Source of the DNA: Patagioenas fasciata
Taxonomy: Eukaryota; Chordata; Aves; Columbiformes; Columbidae
Assembly (NCBI RefSeq): GCF_037038585.1
Contig: NC_092520.1
Coordinates: 13,151,001 to 13,215,000, forward strand
Reading direction: 5' to 3'
DNA: 64,000 nt
The first letter of the stretch is position 1. Each line of letters starts with the position of its first letter. Shown here piece by piece: positions 38,249 to 47,487 of the stretch. Both the position numbers and the translations under genes were made by a program. Below the pieces are notes generated by a model. The model made no database searches, was not told where the DNA came from, and saw only the letters and a program-made list of their open reading frames with translations.

Positions 38249-39003
38249 AGAATCACAGAATCATAGACTAGTTTAGGTTGGAAGGGACCTTTAAAGCTCG
38301 TCTTGTCCAACCCCCTGCAATGAGCAGGGACATCTTCACCCAGATCAGGTTGCTCAGAGCCCCGTCCAGCCTGGCCTTGAATGTTTCCAGGCATGGGGCA
38401 TCCACCACCTCTCTGGGCAACCTGGGCCAGGGTTTCACCTCCCTCATTCTAAAAACTTTTTTCCTCATGTCTTTCCTGAATCTCCCCTCTTTTAGTTTAA
38501 AAACATCACCCCTTGTCCTATCACAACAGGCCCTGCTAAAAAGTCTGTCCCCATCTTTCTTACAGGCCCCTTTTAAATACTGAAAAGCTGCAATAAGGTC
38601 TCCCCGGAGCCTTCTCTTCTCCAGGCTGAACAACCCCAGCTCTCTCAGCCTGTCTTCCCAGCAGAGCTGTTCCAGCCTCTGATCATTTCTGTGGCTCCTC
38701 TGGCCCCTCTCCAACAGGTCCATGTCTTTCCTGCACTGAGGGCTCCAGAGCTGGACACAGGACTCCAGGTGGGGTCTCACCAGAGCGGAGCAGAGGGGCA
38801 GAATCACCTCCCTCCACCTGCTGGCCACGCTCCTTCTGATGCAGCCCAAGATACAATTGGCCTTCTGGGCTGCAAGTGCACATTGCCGGCTCATGTCCAA
38901 CCTTTCATCCACGAGGACCCCCAAGTCCTTCTTGGCAGGGCTGCTCTCAATCCCTTCATCTCCCACCCTGTATTGATACTGGGGTTGACCTGATCCTGAC
39001 CCA
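38249..39003 (-). mobile_element. CR1 fragment with end of ORF2 still open, about 750 bases
   Basis: This is the longest CR1 in the window. It starts at the tail (AGAATCACAGAATCATAGAC) and reaches into ORF2. On the minus strand the reading frame is uninterrupted across it and shows the C-terminus of the CR1 reverse transcriptase polyprotein: [54 protein letters not shown] and W-P-R-L-P-R-E-V-V-D-A-P. The reverse-transcriptase core and endonuclease are absent (5' truncation), so it cannot be autonomous. Confidence 0.93.
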
Positions 39004-39900
39004 GAGGTGAGGTGGAGTGGCAGGAGCCAGTCCTGGGCAGGGCAGGTGGGTCCCCTCAGCGTTGTGCTGGGGTGAAGCTGGCCAGTGGGATGCTGAGGAA
39101 GGGAGTACTGCAATCGGCAGGAAAAAGGCAGAGAGAGTAGGGTACTCATGGCAAATTACTTGCATGTCCCAGCAGCACTCATGGAAGAGACTTCTGCCAC
39201 CCACAAGAAAGAAAAGAGGTCTGTGTGGCTGTCACAGCTGCAAGAACCAGCACAGCCAAGCTCAACCTGAGCCCTAACAGCAAAGGCCTTTGCCAATTTT
39301 GGAAACCTGGAGAAAGGAAAAAGTGGTTGCGTTGCCTCTGTCTCCCATGTGGACTATAGACTGTCTGGTGGGAGGAGAGGCAGAAGGGGGATCTTGGGTG
39401 CAGCCCTTGTTTTGCTGTGTAAATACCCACCCTGTGGATCACAAGCAGACACATGTATGTGAGAGGGACACCCAACCCCTCTTCTGCACCGCTGTTCCTT
39501 CTCGCTCACTGTCTTTCACCTCTTCTCACCCCAATGTGACCCAGGTCCTGCCACATCAGGGATGCTGGAGCTGGGACACGCACAGGGGCTTTGCAGGGAA
39601 CAATCAAGGGTTTGCAGCCGGGCAAGAGGCACAGGGACACCTGCTGGTGCTGGCGGAGGGCACGGGGGTGCTGCCCTTCCCCGAGGCCTGGCTCAGCAAG
39701 GGTGTTTGGATCAGGTTTGGATCTTTTGCTGCAGCTGCCTGCAGGAGGAGGGGCTCTGGGTCTCTGCAGTGTTTGCCCTGGCTGAACCCCCTGTGGTGGT
39801 GACTCCCCCAAGCCACAGCCACCACTGAGGGTCCTGCTGGCTGCATCCAGCCTATGCTGGACTTCAGGGAGACTGATGGCAACACAGTAGCGCAGGGCTA
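39004..39900. other. Intergenic, no gene recognised
   Basis: This GC-rich sequence has overlapping open frames on both strands (39,290-39,885) that resemble no protein family. No repeat was recognised. Confidence 0.45.
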
Positions 39901-39924
39901 TCTGAACAGTGACCCAGACATCTT

Positions 39925-40485
39925 GCTAGAATGCAAATACAAGTCAGCTATCTTACTCTATAGATAGTGGGCAGCCCAAGGCCCATTGAGCTCTCCTGCA
40001 CAGCAGTGGGCTGCACGCAGGGATCTCCCCCTGGGTAGGGATTCCTCTCAAGGTTTCTCCTAAAGGCTGAGATTCCTTGCTGCAACAGATTCTCAGTAAG
40101 TGACTCATAGCATGTTAAACTTTGGAATCTTAGCTAAGTGGTATAAAGGATTGATTGTGCATATATAATCCTTTACACATAAACTGTAGCCCAATTCTGG
40201 GACTAGGATTGGATCCAGCCATGCCTAGGCTGCTCTCTGAGAAGGAGTTTAGAAAGCAAGGGTGTGTTTTCTGAACCTCATGACTCAACGGGGGCGTCTC
40301 CCTGACAGTTTTCTCTGACCCTGTCCTCTGTGCAGTAAATAATCAAATGTACCATGCCATCAGATCTTGTTTAAACCACTGTTGTGTTAATCTTTGAACT
40401 TCGTTACCTCACTGTTTTATATCGATAAAGTTGATTGTTGCTTCTCTCTTAGGAATGAAGTGCATCCCTCACTCCATCCATGGCA
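39925..40485 (+). mobile_element. LTR-like segment, probably avian endogenous retrovirus; ends uncertain
   Basis: Layout resembles a retroviral LTR in plus orientation: a regulatory-looking stretch, a TATA-like TATAAAGG at 40,142-40,149 followed by CATATATAATCC, later AGTAAATAATC (about 40,334) and TCGATAAAG (about 40,421) where a polyadenylation signal would be, then a T-rich end (TTCTCTCTTAGG). The wording of the segment resembles LTRs I associate with bird endogenous retroviruses, but that is recall and not a comparison. I could not find matching target duplications or clear TG...CA ends. No gag/pol remains adjoin it. Confidence 0.4.
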
Positions 40486-41513
40486 CTCCCAGAGGCATTT
40501 GGGGGTCTTATGTGGATGGATCCTGCCTTTCACCCCTATTTCTGTCCCTCCCTTCAGCCCTGGGTTGTTTGTGGACCCCTGATCTCCCACAGGACCCCAC
40601 AAGGAGTCCCAGAGCTGTGCAAGCCAGTGCTGCTGTCCCTGTGGGGGACCCAGTGGTGCTGTGCTGCTGGTCACCAGTCCCAGGTTGAAGAAAACCCACT
40701 ACTCAACGCAGCAGCTTTGCTGCCTCATGCTGCTCATGGCAGGGCTGAGTTGGGGGCTGGATTTGGGGGTTAAAGGAGATTGGGCTGGTTCATGGCAGCA
40801 ACAGAGGGTTGTTTCCTTAGCTCAGGGGCTGCGTTCAGTGCAACCAGCTGTGCATGCACATCCCAGGTGGCACCCTGTTGGGCAATGATGCCAGTGGGGG
40901 GAAAGTGAGGAAGTGGTGGGCTGAGCAGGAACAGAGGACAACTCTTCGTCTCACTTTTGGTTGTCCATGGCTTCTTTGTGGAGAAAAAGAGGCCACCTGA
41001 CAAGCAGTGCTGGCTTTGTTCAAAAAGAAACGCAGCTTGTGCATGCCAACTGGGTGAAGTCAGCAGTGTTTTACGAGTCCCTCCTTCCCTTGGAGCTGTT
41101 GATATGAGGGTTTTGGTTGCAAGGGGCAATGTCCAGGTCGCTGCTCTCAGCAGCCAGGCAGCAGCCCATGGATACTCTCCAAACAAAACTTCACATCTTT
41201 TCTTTCACAAACATGCCCTCCCTGCTGTGGAGCCAGATGCAGAGCTGGTTTCCTGCTCCTTGGTGGGATCCTGCATCTACCCTGGTGCTCCTCCTGGGCT
41301 ACATGGCAGCCATTGAGGCAGGAGAGCAGCCAGCTCATGTCCCAGGACCTGCCAGGCCGTGGTGACAGGGGCACCAGCCTGGTGAACCCAAGGTCCCCAA
41401 CAGCCTTGGAAAGCATGTGTGGTGGCAGCAGCTCTCCAGTGCAGCCTGAGCACTGGGGAGGGGGCAGCAGCACCCCACAGCTGCCTGTCCTGTGCCTTCT
41501 GCATGACCTTATC
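40486..41513. other. Intergenic, no gene recognised
   Basis: GC-moderate sequence with multiple short open frames on both strands. No retroviral coding remnants were recognised next to the LTR-like segment. Confidence 0.45.
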
Positions 41514-41943
41514 TCATAGAATCATAGAGTGTCCTGAGTTGGAAGGGACCCACAAGGATCATCGAGTCCAACTCCTGTCCCTGCACAGGACAACCCCACA
41601 GTTCACACCATGTGTCTGAGGGTGTTGTCCAGTCTCTTCTTACACACCATCAAGCTTGGGGCTGTGACACCTCCCTGGGGAGCCTGTTCCAGTGCTCCAG
41701 CACCCTCTGGGGGAAGAACCTTTTCCTAATGTCCAACCTAAACCTCCCCTGGCACATCTTCCTGACATTCCATCAGGTTCTGTCATTGGTCACTAAAGAG
41801 AAGAGTTCATCGCCTGCCCCTCCTTCTCCTCTTGTGAGGAAGCTGTAGCCTCCATGAGGTCTCCCCTCAGTCTCCTCCAGGCTGAACACACCAAGTGATT
41901 TTAACTGGTCATTATACAGCTTCCCCTCCAAATCCTTTACTAA
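41514..41943 (-). mobile_element. CR1 fragment (older subfamily), head-to-head with the next copy
   Basis: Minus orientation: tail TCATAGAATCATAGAG, then TCCTGAGTTGGAAGGGACCC, the ACAAGGATCATCGAGTCCAA block (shared with the copy at 46.6 kb) and GAGCCTGTTCCAGTGC, then the ORF2 end GGTCTCCCCTCAGTCTCCTC. Its truncated 5' end abuts the plus-strand copy starting at about 41,946. Confidence 0.9.
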
Positions 41944-41945
41944 AC

Positions 41946-42280
41946 CCTTATCGCTGTCTACAACTACCTGAAAGGAGGTTGTAGCATGGAGGGTGTTGGT
42001 CTCTTCTCCCAAGTAGCAAGTGATAGGATGAGAGGAAATGGCTTCAAGTTGTGCCAGGTGAGGTTTAGATTTGATATTAGGAAGAAATTCTTCATGGAAA
42101 GGGTTTTCAGGCATTGGAACAGGCTGCCCAGGGAAGTGGTGGAGTCACCATCCCTGGAGGTGTTTAAAGGACATGTAAATGAGGCTCTTATGGACATGGT
42201 TTAGTGCTAGAGTTAGGTTGTGATAGGACTTGACGATCTTAAGGGTCTCTTCCAAGCAACACGATTCCCTGATTCTAAGA
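41946..42280 (+). mobile_element. CR1 fragment, head-to-head with the preceding copy
   Basis: Plus orientation: CCTTATCGCTGTCTACAACT at its truncated start, GTTGTAGCATGGAGGGTG, GGCATTGGAACAGGCTGCCC, TGATAGGACTTGACGATCTT and a decayed tail (GATTCCCTGATTCTAAGA). It is closely similar to the copy at 22,634-23,024. Confidence 0.9.
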
Positions 42281-44867
42281 TTTTACGCCCTATCTGGCCC
42301 GTCCTGGCTGTGTGTCGCTGCACAGCAGAGGTGATGCACCCAGCTTCTCCACACCTTAACCCAGCAGCCCCTGCATCCCAGCTCCACCAGCATCTCCAGT
42401 GCATCTCCTCATTATATTGATTTGGAAGCTCATGTGCTGAGAGACAGCAAAACTGAGACACCTCAGGAGGCCTGTGTTGCCCCGTCACTGTCACTGCCCA
42501 GCCCAGCTGGGGTCGGGCCAGCAGGTCTCTGTGCTGCAGCCGTGTCCTCTGACCGCAGGTGGGTAGTCCTGTAGATCTAAGGGGCTGCAGCGCTGTGGGA
42601 TTTGGGCAGATGTGGAGCAGTATTGTTAAAACTGTCTTAACATGCTCAGATTTCAAACGCTAAGAACCGCAACTGGCACAGGGCACTTTTCTTCTCTGCT
42701 GCGTGTCTGAGCAGGCGGTGGGAAATCTGCCTGGAACACTGAGCAATTATTACAGAACAGGCAACATCCTGCCACAAACTAACTATTGTTTGAGATTATT
42801 ATCTGGGCATGATTTATGGCTTCTGAGCTCTACTCTATCCTTGGAAATGGAAGGCTTTAACAAAATAAAAGTTACTTTTCCAATGAGGGGCTGGTATCAT
42901 GTTTCTGTCACAGTTGCAAACAAGGTAATGCAGCCTGGGGCACCCTGACTAATCAAGAAAACACCAGCAGCACAGTTGTTCTTTGTTACAGCTTGACATC
43001 TGATATTAATGTCCCTTTGGTGCTTTTAAAACACCTTCCCTCTCTCAAAGCACTTTAAAAGAGTCAGTTCTTTAAGCTGAAGAATATGTAGGTAAAAGCA
43101 GGGGGGTTGCAGGCAGTGAAAATAGCTCTGCGTGTGCCAGGAGAGTGGGAGAGGGGATGGCTTGTTCTTCTGAGATGTGGTTACACCTGGGGTACGGCAC
43201 AATCGCTGGTTTGGATACAGAAAAATCACATCATGGGAGGATGATTCTTCACGGGTGGCAGGGAGAAACTCCCTCTTGTGTGATGCTATTCCCTTGACTA
43301 ATTTTATCACATGTTCTTTAGAAGGAAAACAAGCACTCACTCTAAATGTGGCTGTTTTCCTTTGCTGACAGTAGAGAGATCCTGGGATGAGTAAACCAGG
43401 TGTTGGCACCTGTGTTTTGCAGGTACCTCTCTTTAGGCAGATGAACCCCTCCAGCAGAGCCTGCGTTCCTCTCACGCCTGCAGGAACTGGTGAGACACTA
43501 GCACTGGAGGATGTGGTTGAGGTGGGGCTGGATGCGAGGCTTTGAGCAACCTGATCTAGTAAAAGTTGTCCTTGCCTCATCAACACTACCCAACGCTTCG
43601 ACACAGGGCTCTCTGTGCACCTTGAGATGATCCTTGTCTCTGTTGTGTCTACCCTGGGGCTGGGCACTGGTGATGGCAGAGGGGGTCAGCAACCCCAGCA
43701 GCACGTCCCCTTGGTCACAGCCCTGGGGTCAGGTCATCTGGGTCCCACCTCTGCTGCCATTGCATGCTTTGGAGCTGCTCACCTCTGCATGGAGCTCCAT
43801 CACCATCTCAGTACCTCCCTCCAGCCAGGAGCTGCTCCACTCGGGCAGGAACTGAGCCCTTGCTTGTTCACAGGTTGTCTCTCCAGTATAGTCAGTGCCA
43901 GAAAATGTGAAAGGTATTGGAAAATACACACCAGTGTAACTCATTTGGCTAGGAAGGTTTGCTGGGGAGTGGGGAGCGTGAGGTGTATCCAGGTGTGCAT
44001 GTTATGAGGTTGCCATCCCACAGGCTCCATATTGTACGGTCTCCCAGGCTGCTGGATTTACTTCGATGCGGGAATGGATCTCACACTGGGCAACATCTGC
44101 CATTGATTTCCACAGAACTGGTGTTTCCAGCCAAGCAGAAAGGCCCAAAGACTTTCCAGCGGTGTTAGTGTTACAGCCGGTTGGACAATCTCCAAGGAAA
44201 TATATCCTGTCAGAAGGGGGTGATTTATCCAAAAGGTTTTTTTCTCTTTGCATGGCGTTTTGCCATTTTTAGTGGAAAAGGTTTTTTTGGGTCTAGGCTA
44301 GAACAAGAACCAGAATCATCCCAGAGCAGCCCAGGGTGTGGATTAGAGGTTTGGACATGGACATTCAACACCCGCTCCTGCCTAAAGCCAGGCCTGGCAC
44401 ATGAACGTGGCTCTCTGTGTCTCAGAGGAGTGCTCTTACAGCCATGGCTCATCTTCGCTTATGTCTCTTCCATTTGTACGGGTGAAAAAAAATATTTCCT
44501 TTCCAAAAATACTGAAGTTGTGACCATTTTCTTGGGAGATAGAAGCTGTTTTCCACTGAGCTAGCAGCAGCAAAGTCGTCTGCAAAGCTGAGGCAGAGGC
44601 TTCAAATTCCTCTGCAGTTTGATCTTTATTAATAACTTGATGTTTTAAACTAATTTTACATGGTGGAGAATGGACATTTGGAGCAGATGTCACTGCGTGT
44701 TTACTGCTGTGATATCGTGGATTTTGCCAAACCTCCCAGTGTCTGCTGGTAGAAGAGGGGTTACGGACCAAAGCCAGGAGCTGCAGCAGATGGGCAGGAT
44801 GATACCAGTGGGTGGGAGAGGAACCATGGGAGATCTTCACTGATGAGAGAAGAGCAGCACAGGGATA
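42281..44867. other. Intergenic, no gene recognised
   Basis: The segment carries an AATAAA at 42,864-42,869 on the plus strand with no gene to attach it to. No CR1 or LTR was recognised. The 213-codon minus-strand open frame at 43,026-43,667 has no recognisable domain. Confidence 0.45.
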
Positions 44868-45100
44868 GAAAGTTTCAGACTAGATATAAGGAAGAATTAT
44901 TTTATGATGAGAGTAGTGAAACCCTGACCCAGGTTGCCCAGAGAGGTGGTAGATGCCCCATCCCTGGAGACATTCAAGGCCAGGCTGGACGGGGTACTGA
45001 GCATCTGGTTGCAGATGTCCCTGCTCATTGCAGGGGGTTGGACTAGATGAGCTTTGAAGGTCCTTCCAACCCAAAGTGTTCTATGATTCTGTGATTCTAC
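44868..45100 (+). mobile_element. CR1 3'-end fragment with intact tail
   Basis: Plus orientation: AGTTTCAGACTAGATATAAG, the CAGGTTGCCCAGAGAGGTGG block, GGAGACATTCAAGGCCAGGC, TTGGACTAGATGAGCTTTGA and the tail TTCTATGATTCTGTGATTCT. The well-preserved tail suggests a relatively recent copy. Confidence 0.92.
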
Positions 45101-45511
45101 GAAATCAAATGGCCAATAGCTAAACAATGATCAGTGATGGCTGAGAAGTGGTCTCTGCTTCGTCCTGACGCCAACAAGCTGCTGAGATGAGCAGAGCAGC
45201 TCCAGAGGGTTGATGCGATGACAGACAGAGAGACATCATTGTCTGGATTTATGCCACCCAAGTATGGGAATTTAAAATCTCTTCTCTGCAGGCACTGGAC
45301 TCTCCATTCAGCATAAATATCTCTCTAGGCTTTATCCCGGGCACCTCAGCTGGATTCCTAAAGCTGAAGCCAATGAAGCTTAGTCCAGAGTTGGTGGCTG
45401 ATGGGGCTTGTCCCATCCATGGAGACCTTTGAGCTGTACATTGACATGGGTCACTCAGGTGGTTGTGCAGGTGGGATGGTCTGTCCCACACCCCCTTGGA
45501 AGGTTCTTGGG

Positions 45512-46157
45512 TGTCGAGTGTTTAGATTGCAGGGTAACAATCAAACCCTGGCAGATGTATTGTTAACCTCCTCTCCCCCCAGCTTCCCTCTTTTTTGCCC
45601 CTCCCTCTCCCCCCTTCCCACTAAGGACAGGCGATCAGGAGGGAAAGAAGGACAGAGAGAAGAGAACTGGAAAAATTAAAGATGTTTTACTAATGCTACT
45701 AATAAGAATAGAGAAAATAATACAAAATATACAAAACCAATCTTGAAAGCCTCAGCAACTGCAGAGCCAGCACCCGAAGTCCTGGATTAGACTCTGTAGC
45801 CAACCGGAGCTGGATTCAGTCTGTCACTAGGCCTCAGTTCGCAGGGACGACCAGCAAGGTCCTCTCCTAATGTCAGCCATGAGGAAAAAGGGACGAGATC
45901 CTCGTGATCTCCCACTTTTATATGAAGTATTCACGTGAATGGAATGTTATACACAGTTGGTCAGTTTCTTGGTCACCGGTTTCTCGTTGCCCCTTTCGCG
46001 AGATGTCCATCCATGCTTATCAATAAGTTTGCATTCCATTGCTATGTTTACCAAAACATGTATTTGGTTCTCCAGGAAAATGCAGCTAATATGAAGGCTT
46101 TAGCTGACAGGCAAAATTCACTAAAAGAGAAACTTGTTTTTTAACAAAACCAGGACA
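45512..46157 (-). mobile_element. Solo LTR of an avian endogenous retrovirus (ERVL-like), 646 bases
   Basis: Read on the minus strand it begins TGTCCTGGTTTTGTT at 46,157 and ends ACACTCGACA at 45,512, so it has TG...CA ends. It is flanked by a perfect 5-base duplication TTGGG at 45,507-45,511 and 46,158-46,162. A TATA box (TATAAAAG on the minus strand) lies at 45,915-45,922 and an AGTAAA-type signal near 45,685. The TGTCCTGGTTT start and 5-base duplication fit bird ERVL-type LTRs. No internal retroviral sequence is present, so it is a recombined solo LTR. Confidence 0.85.
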
Positions 46158-46613
46158 TTGGGTCACTAAGTCCTTCCATGTGGGTAGGAATAGATGCCAG
46201 CGGCTGATGCCTCCTGAGTGCTGCTGGTAACGACCACCAGTGCTTGCAGCCGCATTGGCCTGGTGGTGGAGCTTGGTGTGTGGTCCCGCTGCAACAGACG
46301 GGATTAACCACCGTGTGCACCTCAAACCCTGCGAGCTGGCCTGACCTGTGTGGGGTGATCCCATCCCCCAAAAAACTTGGCCCACAATTTTTTGAGTTCA
46401 TGGAAAACATGCATATTTGTGGGGTGGCTGAATGTATCTTTCACCCTCAGGCATCTCGGGCTGTAACTGTACACCTTTGCACTGTAGGTGATAGCCTGGC
46501 CTTGGAAAAACACAGCACTCTGCAAAACTGAGATGAGTTCTTTGATGTGGAGCAAAGGGGCTGCCTTCTCAAGGATCTGTGAGACCAGGAGCCCAGTGGC
46601 TGCAGAAGAGGTT

Positions 46614-46730
46614 TCATAGAATCACAGAATGTCCTGAGTTGGAAGGGACCCACAAGGATCATCGACTCCAACTCCTGTCTCTGCATATGGCAACCCCACA
46701 GTTCACACCGTGTGTCTGAGGGCATTGCAA
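46614..46730 (-). mobile_element. CR1 3'-end fragment, short
   Basis: Minus orientation: CATAGAATCACAGAATGTCC tail, GAGTTGGAAGGGACCCACAA, GGATCATCGACTCCAACTCC and GTGTCTGAGGGCATTG. It is of the same subfamily as the copy at 41,514-41,943. Confidence 0.88.
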
Positions 46731-46965
46731 TCAGCATCCTGGTGTCAGAGAGGTGCAAGTGGTCTCTGAGGTTCATCATCCCACCAGCAGACAGTTGAGG
46801 AGAAAGGACAACAACTCAGATGCCGGGTGTCATCCAGGACTAGGGAACAGGCACTCAGGCTCCAGAGATGGAGGAGAACTTTGTCCATCTCCAGATCCTG
46901 GAATGCTGCAGATCATCCTCCAAGCCCAGTCAGAGGGATGTTTGGTGGAGTGGGACGTATCTGGG

Positions 46966-47487
46966 AACCACACCTGGAATATTGTGTCCAGTTCTGGGCC
47001 CCTCAGTTCTGGAAGGACAGGGAACTGCTGGAGAGAGTCCAGTGCAGGGCAACAAAGATGATGAAGGGAGTGGAGCATCTCCCTTCTGAGGAAAGGCTGA
47101 GGGAGCTGGGGCTCTTTAGCTTGGAGGAGACTGAGGGGTCACCTCATTAATGTTTACAGATATATAAAGGGTGAGTGTCACGAGGATGGAGCCAGGCTCT
47201 TCTCGGTGACAGCCAATGGTAGGACAAGGGGTAATGGGTACAAACTGGAACACAAAAGGTTCCACTTAAATTTGAGAAGAAACTTCTTCTTATTGAGGGT
47301 GACAGACACTGGAACAGGCTGCCCAGGGGGGTTGTGGAGTCTCCTACTCTGCAGACATTCAAATCCTGCCTGGACACCTTCCTGTGTAACCTCATCTGGG
47401 TGTTCCTGCTCCGGCAGGGGGATTGGACTGGATGAGCTTTTGAGGTCCCTTCCAATCCCTGACATTCTGTGATTCTGTGATTCTGTG
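46966..47487 (+). mobile_element. CR1 fragment, about 520 bases, with intact tail
   Basis: Plus orientation, from the ORF2 end (CCACACCTGGAATATTGTGT, CAGTGCAGGGCAACAAAGAT, GGCTGAGGGAGCTGGGGCTC) through ACACTGGAACAGGCTGCCCA to ATTGGACTGGATGAGC and a perfect tail of ATTCTGTG repeats. A frame of ORF2 is partly open but broken at the TCATTAATG stretch (about 47,143). Confidence 0.92.

Noticed and set aside
42864-42869. ENDOD1 polyadenylation signal
   Set aside because: It lies 5.8 kb after the stop, beyond three CR1 copies and an LTR-like segment, and has no clear downstream element. Assignment to ENDOD1 is unsupported.
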